33,907 nt of DNA from CAYPUT01 sp046541715 (lineage in GTDB: Bacteria; Spirochaetota; Spirochaetia; DSM-27196; PWMO01): contig JBKHCS010000022.1 of assembly GCA_046541715.1 (NCBI GenBank), positions 1-33,907 on the forward strand, given 5' to 3'. Shown in pieces: positions 24,823 to 32,666 of this stretch. Numbering within the stretch: position 1 is the first letter of the stretch; every line of letters starts with the position of its first letter. The translations under genes and the position numbers were made by a program. The notes under the pieces were generated by a model that made no database searches, was not told where the DNA came from, and was given only the letters and a program-made list of their open reading frames with translations.

Positions 24823-26347
24823 GGTTTCCTCCGGTTTTTCTGAACGCTACGATGCTTTCCATTATGAACTCCTCCGTAACCTTCGGCCCATTTTCTACGG
24901 TCGTTACCACCTGTCCCCGATCCATCAGGAGTATTCGATCGCTCATTCCTAGAACCTCCGGGAGCTCCGAAGAGATCATGATGACCCCCATTCCGTCGTC
25001 CGCCATGCGACGGAGGAGGGCGTGTATTGCCTGTTTCGCCCCGATGTCTATGCCCCGCGTAGGTTCGTCCACTATCAGAATCTTGGGCTTAATAGACAGC
25101 CACTTTGCGAGCATTACCTTCTGTTGGTTGCCCCCGCTAAGGCTGTTTACGATGGTCCCTGCATCCGGTGCCCTTATTTCGAGACTGGCGATGCAGTCGG
25201 ACGCCAGTACTTCAAGGGCCTGATTGTCGACGAGCCCCAAGCGGGTCATGCGGCGGAGGTTCGTGACCAAAAGGTTCTCCGCAATGCTGAAGTTCAGGTA
25301 GAGGCCGAGCGCCTTCCGGTCTTCCGAGACGTAAGCGATGCCGCTCCTAATGGCGTTACGCGTCGTCCCTTCCCTGACTATCTCTCCGTCCACTTCGACG
25401 ACGCCTTGAATCCCTTTGTAGGCGCCGAAAAGAGCCAGGGCCACTTCGGTCCGGCCGGCGCCCACGAGGCCCGCGAAACCGAGAATCTCTCCCTCCCGCA
25501 CTTCGAGATTCACGTCTTCGAAGACCCCCGGCACCGCGAAGTTCGAAGCCCTCAAAAGAACCCTGCCGGTTCCTTCCGACGCCCGGGGCGGAAACATGTC
25601 CTCGAGGTTGCGACCGACCATCATCCGGGCCAGGTGGGTTTCCCTCACAGACTCAACGGCGACTGTGTCGACCACCTGCCCGTCTCGAAGGACCGTCACT
25701 CGGTCGCAGATCTCGAGGACCTCGCTGATGTTGTGGGAGATGTAAATGATGCTGACGCCCTGGTCCCGGAGACTGCGCAGAAGCTCGAAGAGACGTTGGG
25801 CAAGCGGTTTGCTCAACGGCGCCGTTGGCTCGTCGAGGATCAAGAGCCGGGGGCAGTAGGCGAGGGCTCTGAGTATCTCCACCTGTTCCCGGACCGCCAG
25901 GGAAAGCTCCGCCACCGTGGCGTCCGGGGAGAGTTCCAACTCAAACTCCCCAAGAAGTGCCCGGGTCTCCTCCTTAAGGCGGCGCCGGTCGATGACTCGT
26001 AGCGGTGTCCGGCTCGGTTGCCGGTTCACGAAGATGTTCTCGGCAACCGACAAGTTTTCGCAGAGGCTCAGCTCCTGATGCACCACGGCGATACCCTGCT
26101 TCAGAGCATCGTTCGGGTCCTTCGGGTTGTACTCCGCATCGTTGAAGGCGAAGTGGCCGGCATCGCGCTGCTCCGCCCCGCTTATCACCTTGATCAGGGT
26201 GCTTTTCCCGGCGCCGTTTTCTCCGATAAGGCCGTGGATCTCTCCGGCGGCCACGTCAAACGTGACGCCGGAGAGCGCCTGAACGCCGGGAAAGCGCTTG
26301 CTAACTCCTTCGATCCGAAGGAGGCTACTCTTCTTCGAAGAACTCAT
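24815..26347 (-). CDS. Sugar ABC transporter ATP-binding protein (first set)
   Basis: 510 residues, two nucleotide-binding domains. N-terminal domain: Walker A GENGAGKSTLIKV, Q-loop VVHQELSL, signature LSLAVREQVEILRAL (divergent from LSVGQQQ), Walker B LLILDEPTAPL and switch His in YISHNISEV. C-terminal domain: GLVGAGRTEVALALFG, LSGGNQQKVMLAKW and ILIVDEPTRGID. GGAG precedes the ATG. The start overlaps the end of the binding-protein gene by 23 nt, and the 3' end overlaps the permease by 8 nt, so the three are translated as a unit. Confidence 0.95.
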   Translation of the reverse strand: MSSSKKSSLLRIEGVSKRFPGVQALSGVTFDVAAGEIHGLIGENGAGKSTLIKVISGAEQRDAGHFAFNDAEYNPKDPNDALKQGIAVVHQELSLCENLSVAENIFVNRQPSRTPLRVIDRRRLKEETRALLGEFELELSPDATVAELSLAVREQVEILRALAYCPRLLILDEPTAPLSKPLAQRLFELLRSLRDQGVSIIYISHNISEVLEICDRVTVLRDGQVVDTVAVESVRETHLARMMVGRNLEDMFPPRASEGTGRVLLRASNFAVPGVFEDVNLEVREGEILGFAGLVGAGRTEVALALFGAYKGIQGVVEVDGEIVREGTTRNAIRSGIAYVSEDRKALGLYLNFSIAENLLVTNLRRMTRLGLVDNQALEVLASDCIASLEIRAPDAGTIVNSLSGGNQQKVMLAKWLSIKPKILIVDEPTRGIDIGAKQAIHALLRRMADDGMGVIMISSELPEVLGMSDRILLMDRGQVVTTVENGPKVTEEFIMESIVAFRKTGGNRE

Positions 26348-27356
26348 AGTTCTCCGCGGTTACCACCATGATGCCGGTATCGATGATCTGCGGTAGGGTG
26401 TTGATGCCCTGACTCTGAGCTTCCAGGACATCCCATCCCTTTACGAGCTCTAGGCTGCCACGGTTGTAATCGTAGAGCATCTTGAGGGCGTAGTAAGACA
26501 TCGCATAGGTCCGTTGGACCATTGTTGCGTCGATGACCCCCTCTCCGATGAGCTGCAGGGTCTGGGGCATCGGGTCGAAACCCACCAGGGCAATCTGTCC
26601 GGCACGGTTGAGACTCCGCACCGCGGAACCCATCCCGATGGGGCTTACGGCGTTCGTCCCAAAGACGCCACGGATGCTCGGATTTGCGATCAGCATTTCG
26701 GTGTTCACCTTGGTCGCGATTTCGGGATCCGCCTTGTCGTCGACTTCGGCTACGACCCGCATCCGGGGATAGCGCTCGGCGATTCGGTCCCGGAATCCGA
26801 TGGCACGCTGCTCGGTTGCATCGAATCCAACCAGGTTCGAGATGCCCACATCACCCTGCTCTCCTAAGAGCTCTGCCATGTGGTCCGCCGCTATCTGACC
26901 GGCGGTGTAGCCGTCGGTTCCGATGTAGGCCAAGCGGTCGCTTTCCGGAGCGTCGGTATCGACCGTGATTACCGGAATTCCCGCAGCGATCGCCCGGTTA
27001 ATCGACGGCGTCATCGCCTGAGCGTTCAAAGGGCCAACCAGAATTCCCGCCGGCTGCTGGACGATCAGCTGATCCATAATGCTGGCCTGGTCTTCCACCG
27101 AGTCCCCCATTACTCCGGTAAAGACCGTCTTTACGCCCAACTCGGCAGCCGCTGCCTCCAACCCGGCCTTGTGTACCTGCCAGTACTGAATACCGATGTG
27201 GGGTGCCACAAGGACGTAGGTCTCGTCGATCTCCGCGGGGCCTCCCCCCGGAACACGCGGCGTCACCTCGCCTTGTCCCTCCGAAAGAGTGACGCCTGCA
27301 ACTATAAGCAGAAGACCTATCACTAGGCCGCCCTTAGCCAGAACCGAATGCCTCAT
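26325..27356 (-). CDS. Sugar ABC transporter substrate-binding protein (first gene of sigma-54 operon)
   Basis: 343 residues from the ATG at 27356, chosen because GAGGAGGG lies 6 nt upstream and because a signal peptide follows (MRHSVLAKGG, a Leu/Ile/Val core, cleavage near VTLSEGQG). The open frame further upstream adds 45 residues that would run past the sigma-54 promoter, so it is rejected. The mature protein fits the RbsB fold: YVLVAPHIGIQYWQVH, PAGILVGPLNAQAMTP, VITVDTDAPESDRLAYIGTD and IALVGFDPMPQTLQLI. Ligand unknown. It is the first gene after the -24/-12 promoter and so the first product of this regulon. Confidence 0.94.
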   Translation of the reverse strand: MRHSVLAKGGLVIGLLLIVAGVTLSEGQGEVTPRVPGGGPAEIDETYVLVAPHIGIQYWQVHKAGLEAAAAELGVKTVFTGVMGDSVEDQASIMDQLIVQQPAGILVGPLNAQAMTPSINRAIAAGIPVITVDTDAPESDRLAYIGTDGYTAGQIAADHMAELLGEQGDVGISNLVGFDATEQRAIGFRDRIAERYPRMRVVAEVDDKADPEIATKVNTEMLIANPSIRGVFGTNAVSPIGMGSAVRSLNRAGQIALVGFDPMPQTLQLIGEGVIDATMVQRTYAMSYYALKMLYDYNRGSLELVKGWDVLEAQSQGINTLPQIIDTGIMVVTAENYEFFEEE

Positions 27357-27395
27357 TCCATTCCCTCCTCGGTTTAGAACTACTTGAGTGGCTTG

Positions 27396-27413
27396 TTGCA
27401 ATCGCGGTGCCAA
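27396..27413 (-). promoter_or_regulatory. Sigma-54 (-24/-12) promoter of the dual-transporter operon
   Basis: On the minus strand the element reads TTGGCACCGCGATTGCAA: TGGCAC, five bases, TTGCA, an exact match to the RpoN consensus with 10 bp between the GG and GC pairs. The predicted start is near 27386, giving a leader of about 30 nt that holds the GAGGAGGG ribosome site of the binding-protein gene. A sigma-54 activator gene is divergent and adjacent, which is strong contextual support. Confidence 0.85.
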
Positions 27414-27549
27414 GAATGGGTAAGTCACCGGTAATTTGCCCGCCCGGCACCCGGCTCGATTCACTGTGGCAAATTGCGTGAAGAAAAGCATTTAAGAGAC
27501 CGCGTCAGAGACTGAAGACGCCCCGGCGCCCACGGTCCCAGTGTTCTTC

Positions 27550-27578
27550 TTGCGATATCAGATATCCGGGTGTAAACT
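27550..27578 (+). promoter_or_regulatory. Possible sigma-70 promoter of the activator gene
   Basis: TTGCGA (27550-27555), 17 bp, TAAACT (27573-27578), each matching four of six consensus bases. The first palindrome (27570-27587) overlaps the -10, so a bound protein would block this promoter and give autorepression. Weak on sequence alone. Confidence 0.4.
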
Positions 27579-27587
27579 GACTTACAC
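27570..27587. promoter_or_regulatory. Inverted repeat, likely activator site 1
   Basis: GTGTAA, six bases, TTACAC. A further half-site GTTTACA (27590-27596) mirrors TGTAAAC (27571-27577). The centre lies about 192 bp upstream of the predicted sigma-54 start, within the usual range for enhancer sites. Confidence 0.65.
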
Positions 27588-27604
27588 ATGTTTACAGAAA
27601 TTGT

Positions 27605-27620
27605 GTGTAACGGGTTACAC
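27605..27620. promoter_or_regulatory. Inverted repeat, likely activator site 2
   Basis: GTGTAAC, GG, GTTACAC: a perfect 16-bp dyad whose arms share the GTGTAA core of site 1. Centres of the two sites are 34 bp apart. This one ends 2 nt before the GTG start of the activator gene and takes the place of its ribosome site. Confidence 0.7.
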
Positions 27621-27622
27621 TT

Positions 27623-28960
27623 GTGAGCCGTACCGTCCTCGTCGTAGACGACAAGCCAAACCTGCTTAAGAGTCTGGAGCTCGGTTTTCGGAACCACGGC
27701 TACAAGGCGCTTACCGCTTTCACAGCCGTCGAAGCCCTCGGACTCTTTTCCCGGGAGCGGGTGGACGCCGCGATCGTCGACTTGCGGTTGGGGGCGGACA
27801 ACGGTCTCGAGCTCCTGCAGCGCATGCACCTGATGCGGCCCGACGTGCCGGTGATCGTTCTGACGGGCTATGCAACCGTCAAGACGGCGGTAGAAGCGTT
27901 AAAGCTCGGGGCCTTCGACTATATCGAGAAACCTGCAGGAACCGAGAAACTCCTACGGGTCATGGAGAACGGAATCCGCCTTAGGGGACTGGAGAAAGAC
28001 AACGCGGCGATGCGTGCGAAGCTCGAAGAGGAGAGCTATCGGACGGTTACCCAGGACCTCGATACCCTTGAACTCCTTGCGAAAGCTCGAGCCCTTGCGG
28101 AGGGAGAGATTCCGATACTCATCACCGGGGAGAGCGGTACCGGTAAGGAGCTTCTTGCGGACCTTATACATCTCTCGTCTTCCCGTGCTTCAAAGGCCAT
28201 CGTAAAGGTCAACTGCGCCGCGCTTCCGGATACTCTTATAGACAACGAGCTCTTTGGTCACGAGAAGGGAGCGTTTACCGGTGCGACTACTTCGTACAAG
28301 GGGGTCTTCGAGCGAGCCGATGGGAGCACGCTCTTTCTTGATGAGATAGCCGACATGCCGCTTCACGCCCAGGCTCGGATTCTTCGTGCGCTGCAATCCG
28401 GGGAAATAAACCGCTTGGGCGGCAACCGAACGATAAGGGTAAACGTCCGCTTTGTCGCGGCTACGAACCGCGACATGACAGCTCTTGCCGGGGACGGTCA
28501 GTTCCGGCAGGACCTCCTTTACCGGATCAGCGCCGCCCTGCTGCACATCAAGCCGCTCCGAGAACGACCCGGCGACATCCCGGTGCTCTGCGACCACTTT
28601 CTGGAAGACTATGCCCGTCGTATGGATCTTCCGAAGCGGGCAGTTGCCCCAGAGGTGATGCAAGCTCTTCTGTTTCACCGCTGGCCGGGCAACATTCGTG
28701 AGCTCCGGAACAGCATCGAATACGCCGCGACTTTGGCGCGGGATGGCACCATACGCGCAGAGCACCTGCCGAGCGCCGTCTTTGGTGGCAAGTCCGTTCC
28801 CGAGGTAGCCGAGCGCCGAGGGGACGGAGAAGCCCGCATTCGCTGGGCCCTACGGGAAACCGGCAACAACAAGAAGCGGGCGGCGGAGCTCCTCGGGATC
28901 AGCCGCAAGACGCTCTACAACTGGATCGAGCGCTACGGGTTGGTGTCGGAGCATGACTGA
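27623..28960 (+). CDS. Sigma-54-dependent response regulator (NtrC family activator)
   Basis: 445 residues. Receiver domain 1-120: VVDDKP, phosphoacceptor D53 in IVDLRLG, T81 in VLTGYAT and K103 in IEKPAG. AAA+ domain about 145-385: Walker A GESGTGKE (169-176), the sigma-54 contact loop GAFTGA (216-221), Walker B LFLDE (237-241) and an arginine-finger region QDLLYRIS. The C-terminal Fis-type helix-turn-helix is GNNKKRAAELLGISRKTLYNWI. Once phosphorylated it would bind upstream sites and open the sigma-54 promoter at 27396-27413. The GTG start is forced: an in-frame stop lies at 27608, and no Shine-Dalgarno is present because a palindrome fills that place. The partner kinase gene overlaps by 8 nt. 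Confidence 0.95.
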   Translation: MSRTVLVVDDKPNLLKSLELGFRNHGYKALTAFTAVEALGLFSRERVDAAIVDLRLGADNGLELLQRMHLMRPDVPVIVLTGYATVKTAVEALKLGAFDYIEKPAGTEKLLRVMENGIRLRGLEKDNAAMRAKLEEESYRTVTQDLDTLELLAKARALAEGEIPILITGESGTGKELLADLIHLSSSRASKAIVKVNCAALPDTLIDNELFGHEKGAFTGATTSYKGVFERADGSTLFLDEIADMPLHAQARILRALQSGEINRLGGNRTIRVNVRFVAATNRDMTALAGDGQFRQDLLYRISAALLHIKPLRERPGDIPVLCDHFLEDYARRMDLPKRAVAPEVMQALLFHRWPGNIRELRNSIEYAATLARDGTIRAEHLPSAVFGGKSVPEVAERRGDGEARIRWALRETGNNKKRAAELLGISRKTLYNWIERYGLVSEHD

Positions 28961-30797
28961 GTCACTGATCCGCACCCGGGACGTCACCCTGGAAACGGGT
29001 GGTACGAGAATACTCGACCGAATTAGCCTGGAAATCCGCCCGGGCGAAGTCCACGCATTGGTCGGGGAGCACGGCGCCGGAAAGACGTCCCTGTGCAATA
29101 TTCTTGCGGGTGTAACCCGACCGACATCCGGCCATCTGGTGGTCGAAGGGCGCCCTGAACCGATCTATCCTGTCGGCCGGGCCCGCACTCTCGGAATAGA
29201 GTTGGTAAGCCAGCACACGCCCCTTTTCGAAAATGTCACGATCGCCGAGAACATCCACGCCATAGTCCGAAATTCCATGCACCGCTTCCGCCTGTTTCCG
29301 CGGTATCTTCGCCACGCTCGAGAGTTTCTCTCGAAGTACGACCTTCACTACGATCCGGAGATGCTGGTTCGAGACCTTAACCCGTCGGACCGGACCCTTT
29401 TGGATATAGTCCGTCACGTCGCCCCTGGCCCTCGTCTACTGCTTCTTGATGAGTCCTTTGACAAGCTACGAACCGAGGATTTGCACAAGGTTTTCGCCCT
29501 TATCCAACGGATAAAGGCCAAGGGGACTGCCGTCTTCTTCGTAACTCACCGTGTCGACGACATTTTCCACATCGCAGACCGAGTGAGCGTCCTAAACGGT
29601 GGACGTTTCCTGGTTACCGAATCCACAGGTACCATCGACAAGCTGACACTTGTAAAGCTTGCCTACACAAAGATCCATCGGCCGCGGTCCCCGGGAATCT
29701 CCAACGAAGAGTACTATCGTCTTGTCCGTTACAACGAGGCCATACTCCAGGGGCTCCCCGTCAGTCTCATGGTGGTGGACTCCAGCCTTTCCATCCGGTT
29801 TCTCAATCCGGTGGCCGCTACGCTCCTGGGTGTTACAGACACCACGCGACACGACCACACGCTCGACAAGGTGCTGGGACCCCAGAATGCACAAACCCTC
29901 AACGCGGTTCGGGCAGCGGTGGCCGCTTCGGCGACCACACAGCTCTACGACTTATCTCTGATGGTGAACGGCTCGAGTCTTCGGGTGAATATCGCCATGG
30001 AGCCGCTCTTCGACGAGTCGTTTCCCATCGGCCACATCCTGATGATCCAGGATATTACCGAGCGGGAGGCCCTTCGGGAGCGAATAATGGTAACCGAAAA
30101 GGTCGCCTCGGTGGGACTCCTTTCGGCCGGTGTGGCCCACGAGATTAACAACCCGCTTGAAGCCATTCACAACCTAGTCGAATGCCTCAAATTCGACCCC
30201 GAGGCAACGGAGCGCAACCAGATAATCGAGGCCATTGAAGAGGAGGTCTCGTCGATCTCGGTGATTGTCGGTAATCTCAAGAGCTTCTCGGAGCGTGGGC
30301 AGACCGGAACGGAGGTCTTTGACATAAACTCTCTTATCGCCGACCTGCTCCGTCTTATCCGATACAACGCGGAGTACAACAACATCAATGTGCGATTCCT
30401 TCGCAATCCGGAAACGTTGCCCGTCCTGGCTAACCGCACCGAAGTAAAGCAAGTCGTTCTGAACGTCCTCAAGAACAGCATCGACGTGATGCCCAACGGC
30501 GGCTCGATCTCCATCAACAGCCGGTCGGATTCGGACAAGAGCAGCGGTGTCGTTAATCTGACCTTCCGGGACACTGGGCCGGGAATCCCCACGGCGAACC
30601 CCAACGACATCTTCTTGCCGTTCTTCTCGACGAAAACTGCGAAAGGACATAGCGGACTTGGGTTGAGCGTTAGCTATGGAATCGTCAAAAAATACGGCGG
30701 AACCATGGAAGCAGGGAACCTCGAACCGACGGGGTGCCAAATCTCTATCAAGCTGCCTTCGGTCAGCGAGACCCAAGTTCGAGCGGAGAGCGGTTAG
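28953..30797 (+). CDS. ABC-ATPase / PAS / histidine kinase fusion protein
   Basis: 614 residues with no membrane segment or signal peptide. Residues 5-245 form a nucleotide-binding domain like the first half of sugar ABC ATPases: Walker A GEHGAGKTS (38-46, K44), Q-loop Q87 in LVSQHTP, a degenerate signature LNPSDRT (142-148), Walker B LLLLDES (162-168, D166, E167) and switch His H199 in FVTHRVDDI. Residues 255-375 are a PAS domain. The kinase has H396 in AGVAHEINNPL, the N-box around N504-N508, DTGPGI (540-545), FLPFFSTK (554-561) and SGLGLS. It overlaps the sigma-54 activator by 8 nt and is divergent from two sugar importers. It probably senses nucleotide state or a permease through its ABC domain and phosphorylates the activator (inference). 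The degenerate signature suggests binding without fast hydrolysis. Confidence 0.93.
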   Translation: MTESLIRTRDVTLETGGTRILDRISLEIRPGEVHALVGEHGAGKTSLCNILAGVTRPTSGHLVVEGRPEPIYPVGRARTLGIELVSQHTPLFENVTIAENIHAIVRNSMHRFRLFPRYLRHAREFLSKYDLHYDPEMLVRDLNPSDRTLLDIVRHVAPGPRLLLLDESFDKLRTEDLHKVFALIQRIKAKGTAVFFVTHRVDDIFHIADRVSVLNGGRFLVTESTGTIDKLTLVKLAYTKIHRPRSPGISNEEYYRLVRYNEAILQGLPVSLMVVDSSLSIRFLNPVAATLLGVTDTTRHDHTLDKVLGPQNAQTLNAVRAAVAASATTQLYDLSLMVNGSSLRVNIAMEPLFDESFPIGHILMIQDITEREALRERIMVTEKVASVGLLSAGVAHEINNPLEAIHNLVECLKFDPEATERNQIIEAIEEEVSSISVIVGNLKSFSERGQTGTEVFDINSLIADLLRLIRYNAEYNNINVRFLRNPETLPVLANRTEVKQVVLNVLKNSIDVMPNGGSISINSRSDSDKSSGVVNLTFRDTGPGIPTANPNDIFLPFFSTKTAKGHSGLGLSVSYGIVKKYGGTMEAGNLEPTGCQISIKLPSVSETQVRAESG

Positions 30798-30824
30798 CTA
30801 TCTCACCCCAGTCCACCAGCGAAA

Positions 30825-31532
30825 CTAAAGCCTCTGCACCGCGTCCCAGGTCTCGCTATCCAGGGGGATTCCGAGGCACCTGTTTTCTTCCCGAACCCTG
30901 AGCACCCGTTCCCCGGGGTAGCGAACCGCGCCGTCTTCCGCCCGGCTCTTCGCGAAGGCGATTATCTCTTCTGCCGTAGCGTCGGTGTTGATGCCGAGGC
31001 CGGCCGCCGACGCTTCGGGGGAGATCGCGATAAACACTTGGGACACTCGGTGCTCGCAAGGTCGACCGATATTTCCGTGGGACGGCGAGGACCATGGGGC
31101 TATTGCCCAGGCCGGGTCTGTTTCCACCCCAGGACGGAAGACTGGCGGTGGTGTTGGTCCAGAGCATGGCGAGGGCCCCTCGATCGGCAGCCTGCCGGCC
31201 GTAGGTTCCCGCCCGCATCCAATGATTGGTGTTCGCCAAGGCGACTAACCCGACCCCGTGGTTCAACGCCAGGTCGACGGCGCGGTCCCACCGCTCGATG
31301 GTCCCGGTCCCCGCGACTCTTCGGCAAACGGCAACCGGCTTGATGTATCCGTCTTCGATCGTCCGGTTGTACGAGGGAAACCGCCCGAGGCCGTGAGAGT
31401 AGACGCCGTCGCAGGTGGTCTCGGTAAAGAGGCGAGTGCTTAAGGTCGCGTCGGCCTGACTAAGGCCGTGGCGAAGCAGCACGTCCTCAAGAACCTCGGC
31501 ATTTCGTCGAAGGGTATCCTTTGCGTTTCCAT
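30825..31532 (-). pseudogene. Decayed Ldh2-family (malate/lactate/diketogulonate) dehydrogenase
   Basis: The remains of an NAD(P)-dependent YiaK/Ldh2-type 2-oxoacid reductase (usually about 330 residues). A good ribosome site (AAGGAGG) precedes the ATG at 31532 and METQRIPFDEM, but the homologous frame then shifts near 31495-31510 to give VLLRHGLSQADA, YSHGLGRFP (catalytic His) and LGNSPMVLAVPRK. Near 31090-31115 the frame shifts again and resumes as RVSQVFIAISPEAS to the normal C-terminus ENRCLGIPLDSETWDAVQ. About 90 residues between AVPR and SQVF, which carry part of the cofactor site, are missing. At least one frameshift and one internal deletion make it non-functional. It lies 12 nt after the diguanylate cyclase stop. 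Confidence 0.85.
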
Positions 31533-31544
31533 CCTATGCCTCCT

Positions 31545-32561
31545 TTACCCCAAGACCACCCGATTCCGGCCGCGCTCCTTCGCGGCGTAGAGCGCCGCAT
31601 CCGCCGCCTCGACGAGGCGGGCGGGGGTTGGCCTGTCGGCACCTCGGGCCCCGCCGCCGGGCGTAGCGCCGCAGGCGGCACTGGCCTCGGCCCGGGCCCT
31701 ACCGGCGTTTGCTCCAACCGAAGGTGCCACCGCCGCCACGCCGATACTCACCGTTACCTTTACCTTGGTCCGGGCCTCGGATTCGCTCTCTATCCGGCGG
31801 CGGAGCTTCTCCGCCGCGACGGCCGCTTGATCCCGGCTTGTTTCCGGCAGAATCAGTGCCATCTCCTCCCCGCCGTACCGCGCGGCGATGTCGCTGGAGC
31901 GTGTGTTGGCCTCTATCAAGGCGCCGACGGCGGCGAGGACCTCGTCGCCCTTCTGATGCCCCTGAGAATCGTTGATCCTCTTGAAATGATCGATGTCAAT
32001 CATCACCAGAGAGACCGCATGGCCATACCGGGCGGCCCGCTCCACCTCGAAGGCCAGCTGGTTGTCGAAGAAGCGGCGGTTGAAGAGACCCGTCAGCTTA
32101 TCGACGTTTGCCATGGTGTTCATCCGCTGGCGCCACCCATTCAGGAAGTGCTTGAAGCCGTGGATCTTCTCACGTTCGGAGAGACCCGCCGATTGATCGA
32201 GGAGCTCTTTGATCCGGCGCTCGACCTGGAGGGTGTCGCTCAAGAGAGAGTCAAACTCCCGCATGTCGGGTGTGTTCTCGGGGAAGTGCCTATAGACGCA
32301 GACGAATGGCCCGATCGAGATGTGGTCTCCGTCGGATAGCGCGTGCTCCTTTACCTTGTGGTAATTTACCCGCGTTCCGTTGGTGCTTTCGAGATCCCGG
32401 ATTCTCCAGACTCCTTCCTCCATGCGGAGCCGGGCGTGCTCCCGGGAGACGGTTCGCTCCGGGAGGGGTACATCGCTCTCCGGAGAGCGGCCGATAAGGT
32501 AGGTTCGGCCGGCTTCGAGGATCAGCTTGGTATCGAGGTAGTAAAGGGCGTGAATCTCCAC
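31545..32561 (-). CDS. FHA-GGDEF diguanylate cyclase
   Basis: 338 residues from a GTG start at 32561; the longer open frame runs into the divergent gene and is not homologous to anything expected. FHA domain, residues 15-90: IGRSPESD, TVSREHARL and LESTNGTRVN, the three loops that bind phosphothreonine. A linker follows, then GGDEF from about 150: DKLTGLFNRRFF, MIDIDHFKRIND and the active site GGEE (230-233). The inhibitory site RSSD (221-224) lies five residues before it, so product feedback is likely intact. Between VSIGVAAVAP and LVEAADAALYAAKERGRNRV an Ala/Gly-rich insert of about 30 residues is unusual for the fold. It would make cyclic di-GMP in response to a phosphorylated partner. Confidence 0.92.
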   Translation of the reverse strand: MEIHALYYLDTKLILEAGRTYLIGRSPESDVPLPERTVSREHARLRMEEGVWRIRDLESTNGTRVNYHKVKEHALSDGDHISIGPFVCVYRHFPENTPDMREFDSLLSDTLQVERRIKELLDQSAGLSEREKIHGFKHFLNGWRQRMNTMANVDKLTGLFNRRFFDNQLAFEVERAARYGHAVSLVMIDIDHFKRINDSQGHQKGDEVLAAVGALIEANTRSSDIAARYGGEEMALILPETSRDQAAVAAEKLRRRIESESEARTKVKVTVSIGVAAVAPSVGANAGRARAEASAACGATPGGGARGADRPTPARLVEAADAALYAAKERGRNRVVLG

Positions 32562-32666
32562 GCTAATGAGTATACCCCTAGCGGTGGTGTCGGCTATACT
32601 AAACTTGCTATGTCGACTGTGCTGGTGATGCCGGATGCAGGCCGCCGGGCCGCCGGAACCTTTAGA

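Noticed and set aside
25022..26002. Plus-strand open frame (326 codons) opposite the first-set ATPase
   Set aside because: Antisense shadow of a well-supported ATPase gene.
27467..27477. TGGCAAATTGC as a second, plus-strand sigma-54 promoter
   Set aside because: The spacing between GG and GC is only five bases, while sigma-54 needs ten.
27357..27491. 45-codon extension of the first binding protein
   Set aside because: It would place the start upstream of the sigma-54 element and bury the signal peptide; the ATG at 27356 has a strong ribosome site.
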